DNA of 45,711 bases, taken from a virus. Made by a program: the position numbers and the translations under genes. The notes under the pieces are model-generated. The model worked only from the letters and a program-made list of their open reading frames with translations. It was not told where the DNA came from and made no database searches. Where the stretch lies: positions 1-45,711 of IMG/VR virus record IMGVR_UViG_3300030098_004212; one strand, written 5' to 3'. This document shows, one piece after another, positions 25,401-32,952 of this stretch. Position 1 is the stretch's first letter. Every line of letters begins with the position of its first letter.

Positions 25401-25561
25401 CAAATTCAATAGGTGTAACACCAACTCTTACTCATGGTGCTGTGACAGGTCTTGATACAATTATGATAAATAGCCAACAAGGTAATGGCACAGGTGGTGC
25501 AAATCATGGTAATATAGACAATCTACAAATACAAAACGGAACTTCGGAGTGGTTAGAATGA
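22481..25561 (+). CDS. Large multi-LamG adhesin
   Basis: 1026 residues from the ATGA start; an upstream start at 22460 is possible but lies within the previous gene. Two LamG-like domains about 35-215 and 225-410 (both with the SLGRDG or TIGGSG strand and the EVTTLYNSG or ATEIGKLVNN end), two similar beta domains about 415-550 and 590-740 (IxGKTLKSITF and FVGKTITGFKI types), the TNSIFQQTD linker, and a C-terminal beta-sandwich akin to those in the flanking genes. Probably several shuffled binding heads on the tail fibre. Confidence 0.65.
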   Translation: MTIENLGVKLYSGTKSDRKSDSLGSSADGSNTGIILLPVKDYAVFDGTNDYISFSTKFDQMQQAGSFSVWLKPDTTDNSEVIFDNAGSSSLKKGFTILFKTGNVVKYGIWDGDDSTSAGGSISSTGVWTTGEWQHLCVTYNGTTAKIYRNAVEVATGSLTATSSTASYNASLGRDGQDEDDRYDGGMYQALVYSDALTPTEVTTLYNSGTPVTSPSTSGLVSRYDLTANANDSQGSNNGTNTGVTFSTDNYKLGTGAYDFTSGQVDIGKTTQTGDFSVTFWFNADSNSGVQRLWHNNNNSSKLEIQWYNSQVAYTVKDATGNNGSSLNTGTWYHVALTREGSAVKLYIDGVLKSSTTEDEALSNADNATIGGSGSSENYNGKIDDVSNWSRALTATEIGKLVNNNGEENYLSQSSTGQKQLDESANKYGINLASNNPLIGKTLKSITFSMKKNNSPTGNVSAKIYKNDSTSATATSSTTLDVSTLTTSFVDKTFEFASGVTLASGDRIVVEGGSHDGTNQIMFEQNSSSFTDTVTIARYTSSWVDGISGDFLYKLTSTNADAQSVSSLTNKSGLKAHYSMDTETTVTADGTSQTTANSQIQVQNTNSSEDRILGYQVTTGSPFVGKTITGFKIKLRNTFNASGTFAITGGIWSTSESDPMTTIGRATSPTSVTFDQLETGTTWSANSDTSGSDVVTYNLSSPYTIQSGDLIGVRPAGGTFNSSSVVVNGNSSSVDGNAKMKGYRTSWFDYSAWDMWLVVITSTDKCPNDFSSTSDLEALTGVRTNSIFQQTDDTPSYWWYNGTSWVLDGTTLAIDEDFSTNNFTSNDTNVTNVVDGALTYWGAGQNTYGDGAYYKTPVTLDDNKWVMRARYEIEAWASPSGDSYQVFIGMIKFTTAANAQGVSSSYNQDGISFGHRIGTGTNGIRIGASNVGGQLYNNIETLTGLTGTRTCWIELTRLSSTTSKLEIFSDEGFTNSIGVTPTLTHGAVTGLDTIMINSQQGNGTGGANHGNIDNLQIQNGTSEWLE

Positions 25562-26391
25562 CAGATTACAAAGCAAGTAAAAGAATCATTGGAACGAGTG
25601 CAGAACGATTAGCAACAGTAGAAGAAACACCAACATATTCAACAGATTTTTCAAGTAATACAAATTGGACAGAAGTTGGTTCAGGTAATGTCACAATAGA
25701 CCAATCTAACAGCAGATTACAGTATAATTGTGATCATAGTGGTGACGATGATGCAGTAGTTTATGATTTACAAACAACTCTTGGTTCAGGTAATAATGCA
25801 AGTGACACAGCTTGGATTATAAGATACAAAGTAAATATGAGTGGTTCAAATGCACCATCGTGGTATGCTATGCCATATCTATCATCGGTAAGTATTCCAA
25901 TGGACACTTCTTCAACAGCAGATCAGATTGGGGTATCAGCAGGGGAAACAAGTGGTGGCACAGGTGGTGCATATTTGAATATAAGATATGGTGATGGTGT
26001 GACACCATACAATGCTACAAGTGGGGGAAATACATCTAGTGCTATGTCAAATAGCACAGATTATTACATTACAATGAAAAGATATGAAGGAACTAAATTT
26101 ACTCTTGAAGTTAGAACAGGAAGTCATACAGGTGATCATGCACTCGGTTCACCTATATCAACTACATCTATTCCAAGTACGCTTCAAGGTTTAAGATATT
26201 TGTATTTCCGTGATAATAATGGTTCGACACATACAAGATATATGAACAGCTACATTTACGATTTAGAATTTTATAATAATATCACATCAATAACAAAAAC
26301 AGCTAATATTCAAACAAACTCAATTTGGGAAGAATCAGATACTGGCAAACATTACATTTGGTCAGGTTCAGCATGGACAGAGGTGGCTTAG
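25558..26391 (+). CDS. Beta-sandwich adhesin, paralogue of neighbours
   Basis: 277 residues, ATGA overlap. FSSNTNWTEVGSGNV and RTGSHTGDHALG match the N-terminal domain of the adhesin at 20865 and the last domain of the one at 22481. It ends with TNSIWEESDTGKHYIWSG, the same linker motif seen in both. Evidence of duplication within the block. Confidence 0.6.
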   Translation: MTDYKASKRIIGTSAERLATVEETPTYSTDFSSNTNWTEVGSGNVTIDQSNSRLQYNCDHSGDDDAVVYDLQTTLGSGNNASDTAWIIRYKVNMSGSNAPSWYAMPYLSSVSIPMDTSSTADQIGVSAGETSGGTGGAYLNIRYGDGVTPYNATSGGNTSSAMSNSTDYYITMKRYEGTKFTLEVRTGSHTGDHALGSPISTTSIPSTLQGLRYLYFRDNNGSTHTRYMNSYIYDLEFYNNITSITKTANIQTNSIWEESDTGKHYIWSGSAWTEVA

Positions 26392-26394
26392 TCT

Positions 26395-27336
26395 GTGTCG
26401 GTCACAATTACATCACTATTTGATAGAACAAACAATAGGTTCGACCCAGTAGTATTTGATACTAAACTACAATATTTAGTAGAGATAGACGGTGCCAAAA
26501 CACTATTCGATACAGCATTATTTAGTGACCCACCATTTGATACATCTAGAGGTGACATTATTACATTTACTGATTCTGCAGCACAATCATTACAATCACA
26601 AAGAAGTATATCCACAAGTATATCATTATCAGATACACCAACTAGGGTATTAGCATCATTAAGGTCCATAACTGCATCTTCTATTAGTCTTTCAGATAGC
26701 CTTGCACGAGTTACGGGTGGTATTAGAAACATATCACAGTCTATATCTATTGGTGAAACATTATCCAAAATTACACCAACTGTTAACAGGTATGTATATG
26801 ATTTGGGTGCATTATTCGATAATATATTCTTCAGTAGTCCACCATTCGACACATCTATACAATCTCACCAAATAACAGATTCTGTAGCAAGAAGTGATAT
26901 TAACAAGGAAAGCATCACAGAACCAAGTATATCACTATCTGATAGTGCAGCAAGAATATACAACTCTATAAGAAATATGACAGAGAGCACAATATCGTTA
27001 TCTGATAGTGTTTCAAGGCTATTCAAGTCATTTAGAACAGTTACACAATCTGTGGCATCATCTGATAATCTTAGTGGATTAGCTACTACATTTAGGTCAA
27101 TTACAGCAGCAGCCATCACATTAGCAGACTCTGTTGTATCACCAAAGGGTAACTTTAGGTCATTAAGCCAATCAGTATCAATATCAGAGACAATAGCAGG
27201 CGGTAAATTAATACTAATTCCAATAAGAAATACAGTACAGTTTATAAAAGAATTGCGAAATACTACACAATTCGTAAAAGCAACTAGAGCAACCAGACAA
27301 TTCATACAAACGGTGAGAAAGAATGTCACACTATAA
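26395..27336 (+). CDS. Tail-associated protein with SLSD repeats
   Basis: 313 residues, GTG start just after the previous stop. From residue 65 to 270 it has eight repeats of about 20-21 residues, consensus (R)S(I)TxSxISLSDSxxR, split by a copy of FDTxLFSxPPFDTS, which also appears at the N-terminus. The last 45 residues carry four QFI(K/Q) segments. Serine/aspartate repeats of this sort occur, from memory, in large surface proteins of ammonia-oxidising archaea, which suggests binding to or imitation of the S-layer. Confidence 0.6.
   Translation: MSVTITSLFDRTNNRFDPVVFDTKLQYLVEIDGAKTLFDTALFSDPPFDTSRGDIITFTDSAAQSLQSQRSISTSISLSDTPTRVLASLRSITASSISLSDSLARVTGGIRNISQSISIGETLSKITPTVNRYVYDLGALFDNIFFSSPPFDTSIQSHQITDSVARSDINKESITEPSISLSDSAARIYNSIRNMTESTISLSDSVSRLFKSFRTVTQSVASSDNLSGLATTFRSITAAAITLADSVVSPKGNFRSLSQSVSISETIAGGKLILIPIRNTVQFIKELRNTTQFVKATRATRQFIQTVRKNVTL
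26595..27205 (+). repeat. Eight repeats of about 63 bases encoding SLSD units
   Basis: Imperfect direct repeats, most alike where they encode ISLSDS; interrupted after the third by about 100 bases. Confidence 0.6.
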
Positions 27337-27340
27337 TTCT

Positions 27341-27349
27341 TATATATAT
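27341..27349 (+). promoter_or_regulatory. TATA box before the BppU-like gene
   Basis: TATATATAT 19-27 bases before the ATG at 27368. GGGAGGC at 27351 could act as a ribosome site if transcription starts nearer. Confidence 0.4.
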
Positions 27350-27367
27350 TGGGAGGCTATGTAGAGT

Positions 27368-27697
27368 ATGTCTGGTAAAGTACACATAGGAGACACACAC
27401 ACTGATTTTCAGCTATTGGTCCAAAAAACAGGTGTTGATGGTACAAATTCAGCATTTGACCTTAATGGCTCAACTTCTGCAATACAAATGATATTCACAG
27501 ACCCAAGTGATAATGAAACCACAGTTACAGCTACAATACTAAATTCTCCCGGAACAGACGGATTAATAAGATATGTAAACAGTACACCATCCCCTAATAT
27601 CAATACAGCAGGTTTATGGAAATATAGGGCTAAACTTACACTTTCAGCAGGTGGAGTTTTCCAGTCTAATGATGCAACATTTGAGGTGCTTGGATAA
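27368..27697 (+). CDS. BppU-N-like baseplate/tail protein
   Basis: 109 residues. The order GDTHTDFQL, DLNGSTSAIQMIF, DGLIRYV and NTAGLWKYRAKLT fits the small beta domain found in BppU N-terminal and related baseplate proteins. The stop overlaps the polyprotein start as TAATG. Confidence 0.5.
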   Translation: MSGKVHIGDTHTDFQLLVQKTGVDGTNSAFDLNGSTSAIQMIFTDPSDNETTVTATILNSPGTDGLIRYVNSTPSPNINTAGLWKYRAKLTLSAGGVFQSNDATFEVLG

Positions 27698-30600
27698 TGC
27701 CGGGTGACCACGATTACAAAAAGAAGAAGAAAGAGTTAAAAGAAAAATTAGCTAAGATTGGTACAGATAATAAAAGAGGAGATGTGGATGTAGATAAGAA
27801 TGAACAGTATAAATCAGTAGAAAGTAATGAATATTATAACAAACATGATGCAGATATGGGGGGTTATAATAAAAATATATTAGATAAAGTTCAATTAAAA
27901 AACAAGAAGAAAGTAAAGAAAGCAGAATTAACAGATGTCACAAAAGAACAAAAAAAGAAAAACGGTAAAGAAAAACTAGTGCATAAAGCAAAAGGAGTTG
28001 CAACTAACTATAATAATCCATCTAAAGTCAAAAAAAGGAAATTAAAAGGTAAGGTTAGTAAATTGAAAACTCGATTAGCTGGATTGGCTTACAGTGATAA
28101 AAAGAAAAACAAATTCCCGATTCCTAAAGATAAAGCTGGAAAACCACTTTGGAATGAAGACAATGACGGTAACCCAATAACAAAAGAAGATAGAATGAAG
28201 AGATATAAACATATGGGAACAGTACATTATGATGCAGCAGGAGAAAGAGTTACAAAAAAAGAATATGAATCAGGAGCACCTAGAATTACAGATAAAGACG
28301 TAGCAACACAATTAAAAAGAACAGCACAGGAGCATGAACATTCAATTCACTTTAAAGGTTACAAAGGAGAATACTATAAACGAGCTAGTTTAGTTTCAGC
28401 AGAAGGCAGATATGCCAAATATTGGTTACTAAATGCCAAACAAACAAATGGTAATGGATGGGGTGTATCACAGCAATCTATTGCTAAAAATATACACAAG
28501 TTTGTAGGAAAGCCCCTAGTTGTTACAGCAAAATCATGGGTTCCAGATTCAGTTTATGGTGATGCATACGAACATCCATACTTACCAACTAACGATATTA
28601 ACAAGGTTTTAGACCATCAAGAGAAGTATAGGGTGGGTAGTATTGTTGATATTATAGAAAAAGATGGAGATTATTTTGCAAATATAGAGATAAACCAAAA
28701 GTTTGCACATATGATTTTACCACCTTTCTGTAGTCCAGCTATATTTCAAAATAACCCAGCAGAACCAGAAGGACAGATATCAGATTGGGAAGCATTACAT
28801 TTAGCAGCATTACATGAAGACCCAGCTTATGGCTCCCGGATAGCATTACTTAGGGGTACATGCGTGGGTACACAGGACCAATGTACTGTACAATTCAAGT
28901 CAGCAAAACAAGAAGCTAAAATAGTATGTACAAAAGACCTCAAGGGAAGACTAGCTACATTAAAAAAAAACAACAATCTTAAGCAAAGAATAGGAGCATT
29001 AACACCAAACTGGAATGAAATATTAACAAAAAATACAACTAGACCAATAATAAAAGGTGGTATGGATTATAGAGCAGGATTTGTTAGTGAAGCAGGTGAT
29101 TATTACGAAGCATATCCAGAACATGAACCTTTTTTAAAAGATATTATAACAAAACATGGTGATAAAAAGTTAATTAATACATATATGCCAAAAGGCAAAA
29201 AACTGTATGAAGGTGATATTTATAACAAATGGATGAAAGACACAGGAATGATACGGACACGTTTTGACTCGTTTTCACCTGCAATACACACAGAAACAGA
29301 CCCAACCGATGCACAAAGAAAAACAATAGGTAAATTTTTAAAAGATTCTAATATAGACAAACAAGATATTGTTTTTGAATATGGGCAAGATAATTTTACT
29401 GGTGTTGAAGATATGTTTGATTATGACGACCCAGCTTCATCATCAGGGCATGATTCAATACGAGATAGAATACGAAGCAGACATTCTAAACTAAAACAAA
29501 GAATAGCAGCAGTATCACCAACTGTAATGAACCAAAAAGATGGGGAAACAATAGCAAACGCATATGATAAGATGCTACATGACCCAAATAACCCCGTGGT
29601 AAAGGAGTCATATAGTGCTTTTATTAAAGAAACAGAGGACCAATTTAATGAGTTAAAGAAAAATGGATTAAGAATAGACCCAATTAAACCGGGTACAAAT
29701 CCATATCAAACTGCAGATGATTTACATAATGATTTAAAGAAGAATAACCACATCTATTATTATCCATCAGAAGAAGGATTTGGAAGTACCGATAATAAAT
29801 TTGGCGATCATCCATTATTAAAAGAGTCTAACGTAACATACAAGGGAAAGAAATTATTAAACAATGATGTGTTTAGAATTGTGCATGATATCAATGGACA
29901 TAATTTAGCTAATAGTGATTTCTCACCAGAAGGAGAGCATAATGCATTTTTATCACATAGAAAAATGTACAGCCCATTAGCTGGTAAAGCATTATTCACA
30001 GAAACTGCAGCACAGGCAAACTGGGGCTCATACAATAAAAAAAGTGGTGCAAGTAACAGAAAGTTAATGGAGCAAGGTAGGGTAAATGAATTAGTATTTG
30101 CAGACCAGAAAGCAGGTTTATTACCAGACGATATAATTAATACAGAATGGCATACAGGTACCTCAAGAACTGGTAAACTAAAGCAAAGGTTAGCATTAGA
30201 AGGTGGTGTAGGTGGGGTTAGAAAATATTGGTTATACCCAGATGGTAAAATAAGTGAAGATGTACGTTGGCATGATAAATTGCATTTTAATGATGAGGGT
30301 CAAATGAGAGATAAAGGTGGTGTTAAAATAACAAACGAGCAAGGAAAATATGATAATTATTTTGGTGTTGCATTACGACAGCATTTAACACCTGCTCAAA
30401 AAAGCCATATAAAACAAGAATTAAAAGATTATGGGTTTTATAGAAATAAAGGAAATGTGACGTTTGATCATGGTGATAATAAAAACAATACAGTTGATAG
30501 TACAACTAAAGATTTTGGTGATGGTTTTGCTCATAGTTATGAACATAATCAGAAACCAATAGGTTCTCAAAAAATTTCTAAACTAAAGCAAAGATTAGGT

Positions 30601-32043
30601 GTGATAGGAATGCCCGAACCATTTGAAGATAGATATGAGACTGTAAAAAATACAAAATCAAATCTTAGTAGTTTCAAAATAGAAGACCCAGAAATGGATT
30701 ATATCCTAGGTAAGACAGATAAAATAAGACCTAAAAAACAAGGATTAGATAGACTAGTAAAAAACAGATGGGCAAAACAAAAAACAGCTTCGTCTTATTC
30801 AATGCCCGGTTGGTACACATACGGACCAGATATGGATGCTATAAAGGCATTTCAAAAAAAACAAGAATATCAATCAGGTAAAGGAGTTGTGAACAGAAAA
30901 ACAGGTCTTAAAAGGTCAGATTGGAAGTTTAGAACAGATGGTAAATCATTATTTTTACACGACCATGAAATTGCTAAACATGTTAAAGGTGGTATACAAG
31001 TTTCAAACGCAGGTTACGACACGCCATTAACATATGCAACATTAAACGCATTAGGGATAAATGCAAAAGGTACTAAATATGACCCAGAGGGTGGTCTTGC
31101 AGAATTAGGGTCTAAGAAAATAGACCACAGAAGTAAAGAATGGGTTTTTATTCCACAGGATGAAATACAATCAGGTCCTATAGTTTATTCCGATAGGAGA
31201 GGAAAAGGAAAACAAACAGGTAGAACTAATGAAGAACAGTCTATATTTAGAAAAAAAGCTGTTAACAAAGAATTAAATGAACAAGGCAGACGTGGATTAC
31301 CATTATCAAAAACAAACATACAACCAGAAGACCAAAAAGTCATAGATAAAGCAACAGGAATAAAATCAAAAAAACCATATGAAACATTAGCAACTGAAGC
31401 ACATCATGTTTTAAGCTATAAAGACAATCCGGGATTAAGAAGTAATGAAGGTAATAGTATAATGCTACCCGCTGATTATCATAAATTTATATCAAATTAT
31501 GAAAAAAGTTCACCTACTAAAAATTTAAACAGATTAAAACAAATGCATAGTAAATTAGATAGGTTAATAAAGGGAAAACAACGTAAAGCAGGCATGTCTA
31601 AAAAAGTAGCACAGATAGTTAACAGTTTCAAACAGTCAGGTTTTGACCCAACAGGTATAAGCGGTATATGGGATGCACAAAACAGTAAAAATCTCAATGC
31701 ATATGAAAAACCAGATTTAGAGAGAATATGGGAGTTATATGGTAGAAGAGGTATGGGCTTTAACAGTATTACTAACACAATAGAGGGTCCTAACAATGAT
31801 ATCGGTTTAATAGCCAAACAATTAACTGAAATAGAAGAAGAAGGTGGAATACCAGCTTTAGGGTTCGATAATGGTAGTTTAGAGGCAGTTAATGTCACAT
31901 ATGGTACAAAAGACGAGGTTTTAGATAAATTATTACCTCACCAGAATAGTACAGGATACATAGATGAGGATGGTAAATTAGACATCCCGGATAACCCAAG
32001 GTATGAAGATTATTTAAAAGAAATAGAAAGAAAAATGGATTAA
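27697..32043 (+). CDS. Virion polyprotein: prohead-protease-like, polyvalent and HNH-like modules
   Basis: 1448 residues, the largest gene, before scaffold and capsid. Residues 1-125 are Lys-rich. 230-400 resemble a U9-type prohead protease: NGNGWGVSQQS, FVGKPLVV, H307, YRVGSIVDII, CSPAIF and the conserved-looking WEALHLAALHEDPAYG. 435-600 unknown. 610-815 resemble a domain of phage polyvalent proteins: NNDVFRIVHDINGH, HRKMYSPLAGKALFTET and FADQKAGLLPDD. 840-950 unknown (YFGVALRQHLTP). 1080-1125: LFLHDHEIAKH with NAGYDTPLTYATLNALG, a common phage domain. 1233-1265: EAHHVLSY...N...LPADYH, an HNH/His-Me nuclease-like site. Motifs LKTRLA (123), LKGRLA (415), LKQRIG (428), LKQRIA (599), LKQRLA (828) and LKQRLG (963) separate modules and look like cleavage sites. 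Protease and polyprotein roles are inference. Confidence 0.6.
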   Translation: MPGDHDYKKKKKELKEKLAKIGTDNKRGDVDVDKNEQYKSVESNEYYNKHDADMGGYNKNILDKVQLKNKKKVKKAELTDVTKEQKKKNGKEKLVHKAKGVATNYNNPSKVKKRKLKGKVSKLKTRLAGLAYSDKKKNKFPIPKDKAGKPLWNEDNDGNPITKEDRMKRYKHMGTVHYDAAGERVTKKEYESGAPRITDKDVATQLKRTAQEHEHSIHFKGYKGEYYKRASLVSAEGRYAKYWLLNAKQTNGNGWGVSQQSIAKNIHKFVGKPLVVTAKSWVPDSVYGDAYEHPYLPTNDINKVLDHQEKYRVGSIVDIIEKDGDYFANIEINQKFAHMILPPFCSPAIFQNNPAEPEGQISDWEALHLAALHEDPAYGSRIALLRGTCVGTQDQCTVQFKSAKQEAKIVCTKDLKGRLATLKKNNNLKQRIGALTPNWNEILTKNTTRPIIKGGMDYRAGFVSEAGDYYEAYPEHEPFLKDIITKHGDKKLINTYMPKGKKLYEGDIYNKWMKDTGMIRTRFDSFSPAIHTETDPTDAQRKTIGKFLKDSNIDKQDIVFEYGQDNFTGVEDMFDYDDPASSSGHDSIRDRIRSRHSKLKQRIAAVSPTVMNQKDGETIANAYDKMLHDPNNPVVKESYSAFIKETEDQFNELKKNGLRIDPIKPGTNPYQTADDLHNDLKKNNHIYYYPSEEGFGSTDNKFGDHPLLKESNVTYKGKKLLNNDVFRIVHDINGHNLANSDFSPEGEHNAFLSHRKMYSPLAGKALFTETAAQANWGSYNKKSGASNRKLMEQGRVNELVFADQKAGLLPDDIINTEWHTGTSRTGKLKQRLALEGGVGGVRKYWLYPDGKISEDVRWHDKLHFNDEGQMRDKGGVKITNEQGKYDNYFGVALRQHLTPAQKSHIKQELKDYGFYRNKGNVTFDHGDNKNNTVDSTTKDFGDGFAHSYEHNQKPIGSQKISKLKQRLGVIGMPEPFEDRYETVKNTKSNLSSFKIEDPEMDYILGKTDKIRPKKQGLDRLVKNRWAKQKTASSYSMPGWYTYGPDMDAIKAFQKKQEYQSGKGVVNRKTGLKRSDWKFRTDGKSLFLHDHEIAKHVKGGIQVSNAGYDTPLTYATLNALGINAKGTKYDPEGGLAELGSKKIDHRSKEWVFIPQDEIQSGPIVYSDRRGKGKQTGRTNEEQSIFRKKAVNKELNEQGRRGLPLSKTNIQPEDQKVIDKATGIKSKKPYETLATEAHHVLSYKDNPGLRSNEGNSIMLPADYHKFISNYEKSSPTKNLNRLKQMHSKLDRLIKGKQRKAGMSKKVAQIVNSFKQSGFDPTGISGIWDAQNSKNLNAYEKPDLERIWELYGRRGMGFNSITNTIEGPNNDIGLIAKQLTEIEEEGGIPALGFDNGSLEAVNVTYGTKDEVLDKLLPHQNSTGYIDEDGKLDIPDNPRYEDYLKEIERKMD

Positions 32044-32219
32044 TACCATTTTTTTGCCAATAAGGTGAACTCACGACCATCAACAAATGTTTTATCAGGG
32101 TCTCCGCCAAACTTATCGGTACATTCTGCACATCTTATCAAAAAAGCAACATTGTGTTCAGTACAAAGAAAATTACCACAAAATTGCTTTGATGTTGTGT
32201 AATATGCTATTTTTGTCAT
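32040..32219 (-). CDS. Tiny zinc protein on the minus strand
   Basis: 59 residues. FCGNFLCTEHNVAF and CAEC give C-x5-C, H and CxxC ligands. TATATATTATAC on the minus strand about 24-32 bases upstream supports a leaderless start at 32219. The stop overlaps the polyprotein stop by 3-4 bases tail to tail. It looks like a small independent gene placed in the head operon. Confidence 0.55.
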   Translation of the reverse strand: MTKIAYYTTSKQFCGNFLCTEHNVAFLIRCAECTDKFGGDPDKTFVDGREFTLLAKKWY

Positions 32220-32241
32220 TAATGGACCTACACATGTATAA

Positions 32242-32251
32242 TATATAAGCA
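32242..32251 (-). promoter_or_regulatory. TATA box of the minus-strand zinc protein
   Basis: Minus-strand TTATATATTA at the canonical distance from the ATG at 32219; no other ORF uses it. Confidence 0.45.
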
Positions 32252-32311
32252 GAATGCTACTTTTCCCACTATTTTTAGTATTATTATAGTAATATTTCAA
32301 GTATTATTACC

Positions 32312-32321
32312 TTATATATAA
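32312..32321 (+). promoter_or_regulatory. TATA box of the capsid operon
   Basis: CTTATATATA 26-35 bases before the scaffold ATG at 32347. Probably a strong late promoter, given the codon use of the genes it serves. Confidence 0.55.
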
Positions 32322-32346
32322 GTAAATACCAAAGTTAATTAATAAC

Positions 32347-32940
32347 ATGACACAACTTTCTAAAACAAACTGGAAACGTTATGCACGTAATGTTCTATCA
32401 GCTCAAAGCAAAATTGCTAATGACCTGTTAGAGGTTGCAGAGGCAGAAGGCAACGGAGCAGTTGCAGGTCCTCAAGAAGTTGTTGATGCAATCGAAGAGA
32501 TTGTTGAACAATTAGAAGAGGTCCAAGAAGCTATCCCAGCCGAGCCAGCAGCAGAAGAAGTAGAAGTAGAAGCAGAAGCCCCAGTCGAGGTAGAAGCTGA
32601 AGCAGTAGAAGCACCAGTCGAAGAAGAGGAAGAAGAATTAGTTGCAAAACTACGTTCTCAAGTTGCAGCACTAAACCGCAAGGTTGATGCTCAAGAAAGA
32701 GAAAAAGTTGCACAAGCTTATTCCGATTTATACGATGATGTTAAAGTTGCTCAAGCAAAATTCGATGAGGTAATTGCATCTAGAGATTCAGTTTCTGCAT
32801 GGCAATCTAAAATCGCAGCCATCCAAAGTTACAGAACAGAGACTAAAGGGGAATCACAATACGTTAGCCCAACTAACACTTCAGGATTTTTATCCAGAAG
32901 CAAAGTTGCAAAACTAGCTGGTGGTTATTCCCACCTTTAG
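32347..32940 (+). CDS. Capsid scaffold protein candidate
   Basis: 197 residues. Basic N-terminal helix, a long Glu/Ala/Val/Pro-rich acidic section (about 45-97), a coiled coil ELVAKLRSQVAALNRKVDAQ and a C-terminal helical capsid-binding end SRSKVAKLAGGYSHL. Texture and place directly before decoration and capsid genes fit a scaffold. No trace of a protease of its own. Confidence 0.6.
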   Translation: MTQLSKTNWKRYARNVLSAQSKIANDLLEVAEAEGNGAVAGPQEVVDAIEEIVEQLEEVQEAIPAEPAAEEVEVEAEAPVEVEAEAVEAPVEEEEEELVAKLRSQVAALNRKVDAQEREKVAQAYSDLYDDVKVAQAKFDEVIASRDSVSAWQSKIAAIQSYRTETKGESQYVSPTNTSGFLSRSKVAKLAGGYSHL

Positions 32941-32952
32941 GAGGAATCTGAA

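Noticed and set aside
19234-26391. Diversity-generating retroelement for the adhesins
   Set aside because: No reverse transcriptase or template repeat is visible anywhere in the window.
26388-27329. Two long minus-strand ORFs (154 residues each) opposite the SLSD-repeat gene
   Set aside because: They mirror the repeated codons of the plus-strand gene and have no start signals or protein-like composition.
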